Assembly: GCF_024171895.1 (NCBI RefSeq)
Contig: NZ_JAMTCQ010000008.1
Coordinates: 868,001 to 932,000, forward strand
Source of the DNA: Prauserella halophila
Lineage (GTDB): Bacteria; Actinomycetota; Actinomycetes; Mycobacteriales; Pseudonocardiaceae
Reading direction: 5' to 3'
Length of the DNA: 64,000 bases
In this document: positions 31,822 through 40,479 of the stretch, piece after piece
Layout of the letters: the number at the start of each line of letters is the position of its first letter
How positions within the stretch are numbered: position 1 is the stretch's first letter
Program-made: the position numbers and the translations under genes
Notes under the pieces: generated by a model
Told to the model about the DNA's origin: nothing
Database searches by the model: none
Seen by the model: the letters and a program-made list of their open reading frames with translations, nothing else

Positions 31822-32651
31822 GGTACGCGTTGTTGACCACCGCGTCGCAGGACCCCGCCCGCAGCATCGCAGTGACCGCGGGCGGGGGCTTCGCCGCGTT
31901 CTACGTCTTCTACGCATCAGCCCCGGTGGCGTTCGCCGCCGCGGCACCCGGTCCGGGGACGCGGGTTGCGGCGGCGATGGTCCTCGTCATCGCCGTCCAG
32001 CCGGTCATCCTGATCGCACGCCGCTGGGCCCGGCACAGACGCCGTACCGTGATCGCCTCCGTAGCGTTGATGTGCGCTGGAAGCGCGGTCCTGCCGTGGG
32101 CCGGTCACTGGGCCGGCCAATCGCTCCTCGCGCTCGGGTTCGGCGCGTTCGTCGTCACCAGCACCGCTTGGGCGAAGGAAGCGGTCCCGCCGCAGCAGGT
32201 CGGACGCTCCCTCGGGCTCTACGGCTTCGGAGCAGCAGCCGGCGGCGCACTCGGAGCGCCCATCGGCCTCACTATGGCCGACCGCTTCGGTATTACGGGT
32301 GTGGCGGTGGCCGGTGCCGTGTTCGCCGCTGCCTCCCTGTTTCCGGCGGCCCGAGCAAGTGCGCCGGCGGTGTCGGCGGTGCCGGCTGCACCGGCCGAGA
32401 GTCTGTCGGCACTCGACAATCCGCGCCCCGACCACTCCGACACGGAACCAGCAGCGCTCGGTGGAGCCGTCGGCGCAGCCCTCGGTGTCGCCGGACACCT
32501 GCTCGCGGTGGCCGCCTACGCGTTCGCGCTCTCCGGCATCACGGATATCCCGGCGTCCGGAGGGCAGGGATCAGCGCTGGTCATCGCCGCGGCGAAGGTG
32601 AGGAGTCCACGTCACCGGCACGGACTCAGCGGTGACACCGACTCGGGCTGA
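31818..32651 (+). CDS. MFS transporter, C-terminally truncated
   Basis: 277 residues with about seven hydrophobic helices, whereas MFS proteins usually have twelve and about 400 residues. The WAKEAVPPQQVGRSLGLYGF and APIGLTMADRFGITGVAVAG stretches resemble the second and third loops of an MFS half. After helix seven (VAGHLLAVAAYAFALSGITD) the sequence ends in an unrelated polar tail. It is probably a broken drug- or metabolite-export gene. Coupled to the small membrane protein upstream. Confidence 0.55.
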   Translation: MRYALLTTASQDPARSIAVTAGGGFAAFYVFYASAPVAFAAAAPGPGTRVAAAMVLVIAVQPVILIARRWARHRRRTVIASVALMCAGSAVLPWAGHWAGQSLLALGFGAFVVTSTAWAKEAVPPQQVGRSLGLYGFGAAAGGALGAPIGLTMADRFGITGVAVAGAVFAAASLFPAARASAPAVSAVPAAPAESLSALDNPRPDHSDTEPAALGGAVGAALGVAGHLLAVAAYAFALSGITDIPASGGQGSALVIAAAKVRSPRHRHGLSGDTDSG

Positions 32652-32727
32652 ACAGCATGCCACCGGTCGAGGTCGCGATGGATCCGTCAGCAAGCTCGTG
32701 CGCCGCAACGTCCAGTGCCGCCGGACT

Positions 32728-32752
32728 CTACGTTGACGTAGAGGGCGTCCAG
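32728..32752 (-). pseudogene. Short duplicate of an internal mutM segment
   Basis: CGTTGACGTAGAGGGCGTC here matches the segment encoding DALYVNV in the intact mutM (around 32961-32985) at 18 of 19 positions; the minus frame reads LDALYVNV. It lies 60 bases beyond the mutM stop. With the zinc-finger remnant at 31116-31230 it brackets the 31.2-32.7 kb insert in the order expected for one split gene. Confidence 0.5.
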
Positions 32753-32810
32753 GACGAGATTCCGGAATCGCGATACGGAGATCGCCCGCAGGAGCAGGAC
32801 AGGTGCCCGA

Positions 32811-33665
32811 TTACCTCGGTTTTCGCTGACAGGACGGGCAAAAATAGCTCGAGCGGTTCGTGAATCGTTCGCGTCCGATCGGTGTTCCGCACCTCTTGCA
32901 CGGGTGACCCTCAAGCCCATAGACACTCAAGCTCCGCGCGAAATAACCGGACGCGCCGTTGACGTTGACGTAGAGCGCGTCGAACGAGGTACCGCCCGCG
33001 TCGAGCGCGTCGGTCATGACCTCGCTGGCAGCGGTGAGAACCAGTTCGCCCTGCGCGCGGGTGAGCCGTCCGGCGGGGCGAGCGCCGTGCAGGCGCGCCC
33101 GCCACAGCGCCTCGTCTGCGTAGATGTTGCCGATGCCCGACACGAGCGTCTGGTCGAGCAGCGCCCGTTTGATCTCGGTGCGCTTGCCGCGCAGGGACGC
33201 GACCGCGGCGGCGAGGTCGAACCGCGGGTCCATCGGATCGCGGCCGATGTGGGCGACGCTCGAGGGCACGAGGGTGCCGTCGACGTCGGCGAGGTCGTCG
33301 AGTGCGAGCCCGCCGAACGTACGCTGGTCGACGAACCGCAGTTCGGGACCGTCGTCGGCGAAACGGATGCGCACGCGCAGGTGCTTCTCGTCGGGTGCCG
33401 ACGCGGGCTGGACGAGTAGTTGGCCGCTCATGCCCAGGTGGGCGAGCATCGCCTCACCGTCGGCGAGGTCCAGCCACAGATATTTGCCGCGCCTGCGGGC
33501 CGCGGCGATCTTCATGCCCGTGAGCCTGCCCGCGAAGTCCTCGGCGCCCGGCACGTGCCTGCGGATCGCCCGCGGGTGCAGCACGTCGACCGACGTGATC
33601 ACGCGGCCTGCGACGTGCCGTTCGAGACCGGCACGCACGACCTCGACCTCGGGAAGTTCAGGCAC
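32811..33665 (-). CDS. mutM: Formamidopyrimidine-DNA glycosylase
   Basis: 284 residues, GTG start. N-terminal [17 protein letters not shown] has the catalytic Pro2 and Glu3; [47 protein letters not shown] (H2TH motif) and the C4 zinc finger [13 protein letters not shown]...YFCPSCQRK are intact. It removes 8-oxoguanine and formamidopyrimidines from DNA and nicks the strand. It is the last of the minus-strand set yceD-rpmF-rnc-mutM, with 18 bases between rnc and mutM. Confidence 0.96.
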   Translation of the reverse strand: MPELPEVEVVRAGLERHVAGRVITSVDVLHPRAIRRHVPGAEDFAGRLTGMKIAAARRRGKYLWLDLADGEAMLAHLGMSGQLLVQPASAPDEKHLRVRIRFADDGPELRFVDQRTFGGLALDDLADVDGTLVPSSVAHIGRDPMDPRFDLAAAVASLRGKRTEIKRALLDQTLVSGIGNIYADEALWRARLHGARPAGRLTRAQGELVLTAASEVMTDALDAGGTSFDALYVNVNGASGYFARSLSVYGLEGHPCKRCGTPIGRERFTNRSSYFCPSCQRKPR

Positions 33666-33683
33666 GCGCTGCTCCGAGCAGGA

Positions 33684-34427
33684 TCAGGAGGACGCCTCGT
33701 CCTCGGCGTCGAGCTCCGCGGACAGCGCACGCCACGCCGTTTCGGCGGCCTTCTGCTCGCCTTCCTTCTTCGTCGTCCCGCTGCCGCTGCCGAGATCGCG
33801 GCCACCGACGTACACCGTGGCCGTGAACTCCTTGCGGTGGTCGGGCCCGGTGTCCTCGACCTTGTACTCGGGCACGCCGAGCCCCGCCGACGCGGTCAGC
33901 TCCTGCAGACTGGTCTTCCAGTCCAGGCCGGCTCCGCGCAGCGGCGCCTCCTCGAGCAGCTGCCCGAACAGGCGGTGGACGAGCTCCCGCGCGGTCTCGA
34001 TGCCGTGCGCGATGTAGGTCGCACCGATGACGGCCTCGAGCCCGTCGGCCAGGATGCTCGCCTTGTCGCGACCGCCCGTCAGCTCCTCCCCTTTACCGAG
34101 GAGCAGGTACGTGCCGAGGCCGCCGTCACCGAGACCGCGGGACACGCCCGCGAGCGCGTGCATGTTGACGACGCTGGCACGCAGTTTCGCCAGCTGCCCT
34201 TCCGGAAGGTCGGGATGCTTGCGATACAGGTGATCGGTCACCACCAGGCCCAGCACCGCATCGCCGAGAAACTCGAGTCGCTCGTTCGGCAACAGGCCAC
34301 CGTTCTCGTACGCGTACGAGCGGTGCGTCAGAGCCAGTGTCAGCAGTTCGCTGTCGAAGTCGACACCGAGCGCTTCGAGCAGCGGTGCGGGATCCGTAGC
34401 CGGGCCTGCCGGTGCCTTACCCCCCAT
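33684..34427 (-). CDS. rnc: Ribonuclease III
   Basis: 247 residues. Endonuclease domain: [20 protein letters not shown] then [16 protein letters not shown] (signature [11 protein letters not shown]) and [15 protein letters not shown]. The double-stranded RNA-binding domain follows ([53 protein letters not shown]). It processes rRNA precursors and other duplex RNA. The ATG at 34427 gives a short Gly/Ala/Pro-rich N-terminus; 11 bases separate it from rpmF. Confidence 0.96.
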   Translation of the reverse strand: MGGKAPAGPATDPAPLLEALGVDFDSELLTLALTHRSYAYENGGLLPNERLEFLGDAVLGLVVTDHLYRKHPDLPEGQLAKLRASVVNMHALAGVSRGLGDGGLGTYLLLGKGEELTGGRDKASILADGLEAVIGATYIAHGIETARELVHRLFGQLLEEAPLRGAGLDWKTSLQELTASAGLGVPEYKVEDTGPDHRKEFTATVYVGGRDLGSGSGTTKKEGEQKAAETAWRALSAELDAEDEASS

Positions 34428-34438
34428 CTCGCGGAACC

Positions 34439-34621
34439 TCAGGCCGGCTCGACGACCTGCCGGCCGGCGTACTGACCGCACTCGGGGCAGGCGACGTGCT
34501 GCGGCTTCTTGGCCTTGCAGGCGCGGTTGGAGCACTCCACGACGTGCACCGGCTTCGCCTTCCACTGCGAACGGCGGGCGCGGGTGTTGGAGCGCGACAT
34601 CTTCCGCTTGGGGACAGCCAC
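34439..34621 (-). CDS. rpmF: 50S ribosomal protein L32
   Basis: 60 residues. [20 protein letters not shown] is the standard L32 N-terminus. Cys residues at CSNRAC and CPECG form the zinc-binding type with four cysteines. Lies between rnc and yceD, the common bacterial arrangement. Confidence 0.97.
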   Translation of the reverse strand: MAVPKRKMSRSNTRARRSQWKAKPVHVVECSNRACKAKKPQHVACPECGQYAGRQVVEPA

Positions 34622-34709
34622 GGCTGATTCTCCTCATCAAAATCTGCCCGCGATCGCGCGAGCTGTTTGCTCGAAACTCCGGGGTGGGGTGCGGCACCGC
34701 CGTGCGGTG

Positions 34710-35348
34710 TCACCGGTCCGAGTCGTCGGCTCCTTCATCTGCACGGTCACTCGGGGCGTCGGAGACGTCCTCCATGTCCTGCAGTCGGTCGACGAGCGCG
34801 GCCCACCGAGGATCTATCGTCTCATGTCCGTGTCCGGACTCGAGATCGGCCCACTTCACGCCGCATCCGGCGCACAGTCCGGCGCAGTCGTCGCTGCACA
34901 GCGGCACCAGCGGAAGCGCGAGCACGAGCTGGTCCCTGATCACCGGTTCCAGGTCGACACGGTCGTCGACGACCCGGCTGACCTCGTCCTCGTCGGCGGT
35001 CTCGTCGGTCGTCGAATCGGGATAGGCGAACAGCTCCGTGACGTCGATCGCCACGTCGCCGGTGATCGGGTCGAGACACCGCGAGCACTGGCCGGTGGTC
35101 GAGGCGCTCGCCGTGCCGGTGACCAGCACGCCTTCGACGACCGACTCCAGGAGCAGGTCGACAGCGATCGCGGCGCCGGAGGGCACGGTGACCACGTCGG
35201 GCACGCCCAGCGGCTCGGTGACGGGAATGTCCCGCTGCACCGGCCGGCTGGCGCCGGGACGGCGGCCCAGCTCGTGCGTGTCGATCACCCACGGGCTGCG
35301 GTGGTCGGCGCGCTCGGAGCTCGGATTCGGGGAACGTTCGTCAGACAT
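34710..35348 (-). CDS. YceD family protein (DUF177)
   Basis: 212 residues. The domain shows WVIDTHELGRRPGASRPVQR, GTASASTTGQCSRCLDPITG (conserved CxRC), and the C-terminal CSDDCAGLCAGCGVKWAD cysteine cluster. YceD proteins are linked to 23S rRNA maturation and are almost always next to rpmF, as here. N- and C-terminal tails are acidic and disordered. The start is the ATG at 35348. Confidence 0.9.
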   Translation of the reverse strand: MSDERSPNPSSERADHRSPWVIDTHELGRRPGASRPVQRDIPVTEPLGVPDVVTVPSGAAIAVDLLLESVVEGVLVTGTASASTTGQCSRCLDPITGDVAIDVTELFAYPDSTTDETADEDEVSRVVDDRVDLEPVIRDQLVLALPLVPLCSDDCAGLCAGCGVKWADLESGHGHETIDPRWAALVDRLQDMEDVSDAPSDRADEGADDSDR

Positions 35349-35633
35349 CGGATTTCTCGGTTCGAGGGTTTCGGACGGCCGTACGGGCGATCACGGCGGG
35401 CGCGAGGCGCATCAATCCAGCCTACGCGAGCAGGGCGAATCCGTTCCGCGCGGCCGTCCGGCGCCCGGACCCGGGGCAGAGCCGACGGGACGTCAACAGG
35501 ACAGAGTCGACGGGGCCGCGTGTCAGCAGCCACCCGTCGAGCACACGCGTCGCGTAGTCACCCACTGCGCAGTCACCCGTTGCACGGCCGTTGTCGAGCG
35601 GCCGCGCGTCCGGGGCGAACGTGCGCCCTTGTT

Positions 35634-36422
35634 TCAGTGGGACTGGAAGTCGTAGAAGCCGCGACCGCCGGCACCCGGGGCGTAGGCACCGGAGCCCGAC
35701 CCGTTGTAGCCGGAACCACCGGAACTGCCCGAACCGCTGTACGAGCCGCCGCCGCGGAGGTGGTTGCGGCCGGAGTCGACGGTGCGCAGCGTCGTGGACA
35801 ACAGCTCGGAGAACTCGGCGAGCTTGTTGTCGACGTAGGCGTCGCAGTCGCTCCGCTGTTTGTCGGCCTCGCCGTGGGCCTCGTCGACGATGCGGGAGGC
35901 CTCGCCGTGGGCGGCCTGGACGACCTCGGTCTGTGCGACGAGCCGGGCCTGTTCGGTGCGGCCCTCCTCGACGGAGCGGTCGTAGGCGTCCCTGCCCGCC
36001 TGGACCATCCGCTCGGATTCGGTCCGCGCGCGCTCGGTCAGGTCGTGGTACTCGGCCTGACCTGCCGAGACGGTGCGCTCGGCCTCGGACTGCGCGTCGG
36101 CGACGAGCTGTTCGGCCTTGGCGCGCGCCTCGGAGACGAGGCGCTCCGCCTCCGCGGTCGCCTCGGACACGGTGCGTTCGGCCTGCTCGTTGGCGTTCGA
36201 GACCGTCGATTCGGCCTCGCTGCGCGCGGTCTGCACGACCTCGTCGCGCTTGTCGAGCACGTCCTGCGCGTCGTCGACCTCGGTGGGCAGCGCCTCGCGG
36301 ATGTCGTCGAGCAGCTCGAGCGCATCCCCTCGTGGCACCACACAGCTCGAGGTCATCGGCACACCCCGCGCCTCTTCGACGATCGTGACGAGCTCGTCGA
36401 GCGCCTCGAACACCCGGTACAC
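35634..36422 (-). CDS. sepIVA: SepIVA-like DivIVA-domain septation protein
   Basis: 262 residues, GTG start behind a GGGAG ribosome site. It begins YRVFEALDELVTIVEEARGV, a DivIVA-like N-terminus, followed by a long Ala/Glu/Arg coiled coil (about 55-215, for example RTVSEATAEAERLVSEARAK), and ends in a Gly/Ser/Tyr-rich tail (GGGSYSGSGSSGGSGYNGSG). The order yceD, this gene, coaD matches the mycobacterial locus of SepIVA, a septum factor needed for division. The disordered tail may interact with the cell-wall machinery; that is inference. Confidence 0.82.
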   Translation of the reverse strand: MYRVFEALDELVTIVEEARGVPMTSSCVVPRGDALELLDDIREALPTEVDDAQDVLDKRDEVVQTARSEAESTVSNANEQAERTVSEATAEAERLVSEARAKAEQLVADAQSEAERTVSAGQAEYHDLTERARTESERMVQAGRDAYDRSVEEGRTEQARLVAQTEVVQAAHGEASRIVDEAHGEADKQRSDCDAYVDNKLAEFSELLSTTLRTVDSGRNHLRGGGSYSGSGSSGGSGYNGSGSGAYAPGAGGRGFYDFQSH

Positions 36423-36531
36423 GGCAACTCCCTGAAACTTGATCGTGGCCTGCTGCCCAGTGTGCCGGTCCGGGCGCCGGTTTTCGGTGACCGGGCGCGG
36501 CCCGGGCGTGTCAGACCCCGCCCGGGTTCGC

Positions 36532-36585
36532 TGCCCCGAAGGGCACCTTCGGGGCACTCAACGCCCCCAAGGTGCCCTTCGGGGC
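36532..36585 (-). terminator. Large stem-loop behind coaD
   Basis: The segment 36533-36555 pairs with 36563-36585 over 23 positions with one mismatch and a 7-base loop; each arm also contains a smaller hairpin (GCCCCGAAGG/CCTTCGGGGC). It is 23 bases beyond the coaD stop on the minus strand. A run of T precedes it in the coaD sense and A follows in the plus sense, so a conventional U-tract is missing. It shares its core with the hairpin at 948-989. Confidence 0.75.
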
Positions 36586-36607
36586 AAAAAATGAGGGGCC
36601 GGAGACG

Positions 36608-37090
36608 TCAGTCGCGTTCGGCGAGCCGGGCGAGGAGACGTTCGTGCACCACCGGCGGCACCATGTCCGTCACGTCCCCGCCGTAGGTCGCGACCTCCTT
36701 GACCAGGGAGCTGGACAGGAAGCTGTACGACGGGTTGTTCGACATCAGCAGGGTTTCGACACCGGAGATCTCCCGGTTCATCTGGGCCATCTGCAGTTCG
36801 TAGTCGAAGTCGCTGACCGAGCGCAGGCCCTTGACGATCGACTGGATGCCCTGCTCCTTGCAGTAGTCCGTGAGCAGACCGTGCCAGGAGTCGACCCGCA
36901 CGTTGGGGAGCTGCGCCGTCGCGTCCTGCAGCAGTTGCATGCGCTCGGAGATCGTGAACATGCCCTGTTTGCTCTTGTTGACCAGCACCGCGACGACGAC
37001 CTCGTCGAACAGGTTCGCCGCCCGTTCGATCACGTCCAGGTGCCCGTTGGTCGCCGGATCGTAGGAACCGGGACATACCGCTCGTCGCAT
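36608..37090 (-). CDS. coaD: Phosphopantetheine adenylyltransferase
   Basis: 160 residues, full length. Nucleotidyl-transferase signature: CPGSYDPATNGHLDVIERAA (T/HxGH variant TNGH), VLVNKSKQGMFTISERMQLL, IVKGLRSVSDFDYELQMAQM and SSSLVKEVATYGGDVTDMVP. It makes dephospho-CoA, the penultimate step of CoA synthesis. ATG at 37090. The upstream rsmD gene on the same strand ends 147 bases away. Confidence 0.97.
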   Translation of the reverse strand: MRRAVCPGSYDPATNGHLDVIERAANLFDEVVVAVLVNKSKQGMFTISERMQLLQDATAQLPNVRVDSWHGLLTDYCKEQGIQSIVKGLRSVSDFDYELQMAQMNREISGVETLLMSNNPSYSFLSSSLVKEVATYGGDVTDMVPPVVHERLLARLAERD

Positions 37091-37237
37091 GGCACAGAAC
37101 CCTAACCGCGATGCCGAGCACCGCTGCTCGCATGATCGAAGGACGGGCGGACGGTAGCAATCCCCCACCCGCACCGGGCGAGGATGTGGCCGATCTCCGT
37201 CTGCCGGGGTGCCGGTATCACCGCACGGTGCGGGGCG

Positions 37238-37846
37238 TCAGTCGCCGTCGCCCACCGTGCGCTCGGCCGCCTCGGTGTCGGCGTCGGGGGTGTCGGCGTC
37301 GGCCTCCGCCCGGAACAGCGCGGCTCCGCCATAGCGTTTGGTACGCAGCGGTGCGAGGCCCGCCGGCCAGTCGGGAGCGCCGTCCCGCACCGCCCGTTCC
37401 ACGACGACGAGCGCCCGGTCCGCCAGCCAGCCACCGCCGACGAGGCCGGTCAGTACGCCGGCGAGCGCAGTACCGGCCAGCGCATACGGCGGATCGACCA
37501 GCACGACGTCGAACGGTTCGCGGCCGCGCTCGGCGACGACCGCCTCGACCGCGGCATGGCGGACACGTCCGCCGAGTCCGACGGCGGCGAGGTTGGCGCG
37601 CAGCACCTCGGCGGCACGGCGGTCCGACTCGACGAACAGCGCGTCGGCGGCACCGCGCGAGAGCGCTTCGAGCCCGAGCGCGCCGGAGCCGGCGTAGAGG
37701 TCGAGCACGCGCGCCTCGTCGAGGTCACCGGCGGTTTCGAGGGAGTTGAACAGGGCTTCACGCACCCGTTCGGACGTCGGCCGCGTCGTACGCGGCGGTA
37801 CCCGCAGGGTGCGTCCACCCGCTCGCCCGGCCACGATCCTGGTCAC
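37238..37846 (-). CDS. rsmD: 16S rRNA (guanine966-N2)-methyltransferase
   Basis: 202 residues, GTG start. Motifs RIVAGRAGGRTLRVPP, RPTSERVREALFNSLE, VLDLYAGSGALGLEALSRGA (SAM-binding), VESDRRA and VLVDPPYAL (DPPY catalytic tetrapeptide). The last 25 residues are an acidic Asp/Thr/Ala-rich tail (EADADTPDADTEAAER), not part of the fold. Located upstream of coaD as in most actinobacteria. Confidence 0.94.
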   Translation of the reverse strand: MTRIVAGRAGGRTLRVPPRTTRPTSERVREALFNSLETAGDLDEARVLDLYAGSGALGLEALSRGAADALFVESDRRAAEVLRANLAAVGLGGRVRHAAVEAVVAERGREPFDVVLVDPPYALAGTALAGVLTGLVGGGWLADRALVVVERAVRDGAPDWPAGLAPLRTKRYGGAALFRAEADADTPDADTEAAERTVGDGD

Positions 37847-37860
37847 ACCCCGATCCTAAA

Positions 37861-37936
37861 CAGTCACGCGAAGCGTGTCCGGTTGGGCGGTGGCGGGAGA
37901 CGGGCGGGCCCTAGACAGTCACGCGAAGCGTGTCCG
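37861..37936. repeat. 21-bp duplicate with internal palindrome
   Basis: CAGTCACGCGAAGCGTGTCC followed by G occurs at 37861-37881 and 37916-37936, identical and 55 bases apart. Each contains the hairpin CACGC-GAA-GCGTG. They lie between the divergent rsmD and helR starts, so they could be operators or dispersed repeats. Confidence 0.85.
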
Positions 37937-38100
37937 CCGGGGTGCCACCCGGCCGGGCGCCACCGGTCCGTCCCCGAACGGCTCGCAGGCCCGGCAAGGG
38001 TGGCGAGTGTGACTCTCGACCGGACCTTGTGCTGCCCGGCTCCGGACTCGCGTATTGTCGTTCTTCCCCTTCCCGGCGATTTGGCGGCAGGAGCGCGTCA

Positions 38101-40236
38101 GTGGCGGAACCTCGGGTCAGACGGGCCGAGATCGCGATCGAACAGTCCCACGTGGACCGGGTGTACCGCCGGCTCGGTGAACTCCGGAGCCAGGCCGAGG
38201 ACATGCGCGCGAAGGGCTACGAAATCGGCCACGGTGCACAGCGTGAAGCCGTGTTCGAGCAGGCGTCGATGCTGTTCGAGCGGGACATGATGGTGTTCCA
38301 CGCGAACCAGACCCTGCAGTCGCTCGACGCCGAGTACGAAGGCCTGGTGTTCGGCAAGCTGGACCACACCGGTTCCGAACCCGTGTACGTGGGCAGGCTC
38401 GGCATCCGCGACGCCGATTTCGAGAACCTCGTCACCGACTGGCGTGCGCCCGCGGCGGCCGCGTTCTACCAGGCCACGGCCGAGGCCCCGATGGACGTCG
38501 TACGGCGGCGGGTGATCCGCTGCTCCGGGCAGCAGGTGCTGGATGTCGACGACGACGTGCTGATGCCCGGGTCGGTACCCGACGACATGCCGGTGGTCGG
38601 TGAGGGTGCGCTGATGGCGGCCCTCGGCAGGGCACGCGGCGAGAAGATGCGCGACATCGTCGCCACCATCCAGAAGGAACAGGACGAGGTGATCCGTGCG
38701 CCGTGGCGCGGCGTCACGGAGATCACCGGCGGCCCCGGCACCGGGAAGACGGCCGTGGCACTGCACCGCGCGGCGTATCTGCTGTACCGCTACCGCAAGC
38801 AGCTGGGCGGGGCGGGCGTGCTCGTGGTCGGCCCGTCCGGGGTGTTCACGTCCTACATCTCACGGGTACTGCCGTCGATGGGCGAGACGAACGTCGAGCT
38901 GCGGGCACTGGGCGAGGTCCTGGACGGACTGGAGGCGACCCGGCACGATCCCGCTCCCCTGGCTGCGGTCAAGGGGTCGCTGCGGATGCGGAAGGTCCTG
39001 CAGAAGGCCGTCCGCGACGCGGTGCCGGAGGCGCCGGACGAGCTGCGCATCGTCTACAAGGGCGAGGTCCTCAAGCTCGGAGCCAAGGAGCTGGACAAGG
39101 CGCGCAAGAAGGTGCATTCGGCGGGCGGACCGCCGAACCGGTCGCGGGTGCGGGCGGCGGAGACGCTACTGGGGATGCTGGCCGACAAGGCCGAGGAGAA
39201 CACGACCGCGGGCGGGCCGCAGCTCGACCGCGCCGACGTGATCCGCGACGTCGGCGAGCGGATCGAGTTCCACCGGTTCCTCGTGACGTGGTGGCCGGTG
39301 CTGTACCCGGCGCAGGTATTGCGCCGGCTGGGCGATGACGACCGGCTGGCGCGTGCGGCGAAGAACGTCCTCACGGGCGACGAGGTCGCGCTGCTGGCGG
39401 ACTCGCTGCGCGGTGACGGGGACGACTGGACCGTGGCGGACGTGGCACTGCTCGACGAGATCCGCGTGCTGATCGGTCCGCCGCCGAAGCGCAGGAAACA
39501 GCGCGCACAAGACATCGAGCTGGACGCCGAGCAGACGCGTGATTCGGACGATCCGGCCCGGACGCGTAGTACGCGGCCCGCGCACTACGACGAGTACTCG
39601 CACATCGTCGTCGACGAGTCGCAGGACCTGTCACCGATGCAGTGGCGGATGCTCGGCAGGCGCGGGGCGCAGGCGAGCTGGACGATCGTGGGCGATCCGG
39701 TGCAGAGCTCGTGGCCGGATCCCGACGAGGCCGAGCAGGCACGCGGCCAGGCGTTCGGGGCGAAGACGAAGCACCGCCGGTACACGCTGCGCACGAACTA
39801 CCGGAACTCGGCGGAGATCTTCGACCTGGCGGCCCGGGTGGTCTCGGGGCGGGGCGCCGACGACGGCGATCTGCCGAACGCGGTGCGCACGACCGGTCTG
39901 GAACCGGAGATCCGCGCGGTCGAGGCCCACGACCGCGAAACCGTGGTGCACGCGTCGGTGAAGGAGCTGCTGGACGCCGTCGACGGGACGGTCGGCGTCA
40001 TCTGCGCGATGGACCGCGTGCCCGAGGTGGAGCGCTGGCTGGCCGGGCAGTCGGAGGACCGGCTCAAGGTCGTCGGCAGCCTCGATTCGAAGGGCCTCGA
40101 ATACGACGCGGTGGCGCTCGTGGAGCCGACCGAGCTGATCGCCGAATCACTCACCGGCAGGCGGGTGTTGTACGTGGCCCTCACCCGGGCGACACAGCAG
40201 CTGACGATCATCGCCTCCGACGACGACTGGCGCTGA
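38101..40236 (+). CDS. helR: RNA polymerase-recycling ATPase HelR/HelD family
   Basis: 711 residues, GTG start. UvrD-like helicase core: GGPGTGKTAVALHRAAYLLY (Walker A), IVVDESQDLSPMQWRMLGRR (Walker B), TIVGDPVQSSW, YTLRTNYRNSAEIFDLAARV and VALTRATQQL. The N-terminal coiled coil (about residues 1-75) and the VTDWRAPAAAAFYQATAEAP segment are hallmarks of HelD-type proteins that release stalled RNA polymerase from DNA. In actinobacteria HelR also displaces rifamycin. I did not find a rifamycin-associated element in the upstream 250 bases. Confidence 0.87.
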   Translation: MAEPRVRRAEIAIEQSHVDRVYRRLGELRSQAEDMRAKGYEIGHGAQREAVFEQASMLFERDMMVFHANQTLQSLDAEYEGLVFGKLDHTGSEPVYVGRLGIRDADFENLVTDWRAPAAAAFYQATAEAPMDVVRRRVIRCSGQQVLDVDDDVLMPGSVPDDMPVVGEGALMAALGRARGEKMRDIVATIQKEQDEVIRAPWRGVTEITGGPGTGKTAVALHRAAYLLYRYRKQLGGAGVLVVGPSGVFTSYISRVLPSMGETNVELRALGEVLDGLEATRHDPAPLAAVKGSLRMRKVLQKAVRDAVPEAPDELRIVYKGEVLKLGAKELDKARKKVHSAGGPPNRSRVRAAETLLGMLADKAEENTTAGGPQLDRADVIRDVGERIEFHRFLVTWWPVLYPAQVLRRLGDDDRLARAAKNVLTGDEVALLADSLRGDGDDWTVADVALLDEIRVLIGPPPKRRKQRAQDIELDAEQTRDSDDPARTRSTRPAHYDEYSHIVVDESQDLSPMQWRMLGRRGAQASWTIVGDPVQSSWPDPDEAEQARGQAFGAKTKHRRYTLRTNYRNSAEIFDLAARVVSGRGADDGDLPNAVRTTGLEPEIRAVEAHDRETVVHASVKELLDAVDGTVGVICAMDRVPEVERWLAGQSEDRLKVVGSLDSKGLEYDAVALVEPTELIAESLTGRRVLYVALTRATQQLTIIASDDDWR

Positions 40237-40410
40237 GGACCGGATTCGCCGTGGCCGGCGGCTCCGCCGCGGCGACGTCGCTGCGCCGTTCCCGCGACCC
40301 TGCCCTGTCGCCCGCACGCGCGCCGAGGTGATCATCACCACCGCGGACCACGACCACGCCGGCCGGGCATGCCCCCACGAACTTGTGTCCTCGATCACTC
40401 GGCGCGATGT

Positions 40411-40428
40411 GTAACCCGAACCGGTTAC
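40411..40428. promoter_or_regulatory. Palindrome upstream of nitroreductase gene
   Basis: GTAACC (40411-40416) and GGTTAC (40423-40428) are perfect inverted repeats with a 6-base spacer, about 50 bases upstream of the ATG at 40480. The position fits an operator. No regulator gene is adjacent. The rest of 40237-40479 shows no gene. Confidence 0.5.
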
Positions 40429-40479
40429 GATGCGGTTTGGTGTGCGCTCGACGTGACCAGGCGTAATGGGGAGGTGCCA

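Noticed and set aside
37937-38100. Rifamycin-associated element upstream of helR
   Set aside because: No 19-bp inverted repeat of that type is visible in this region.
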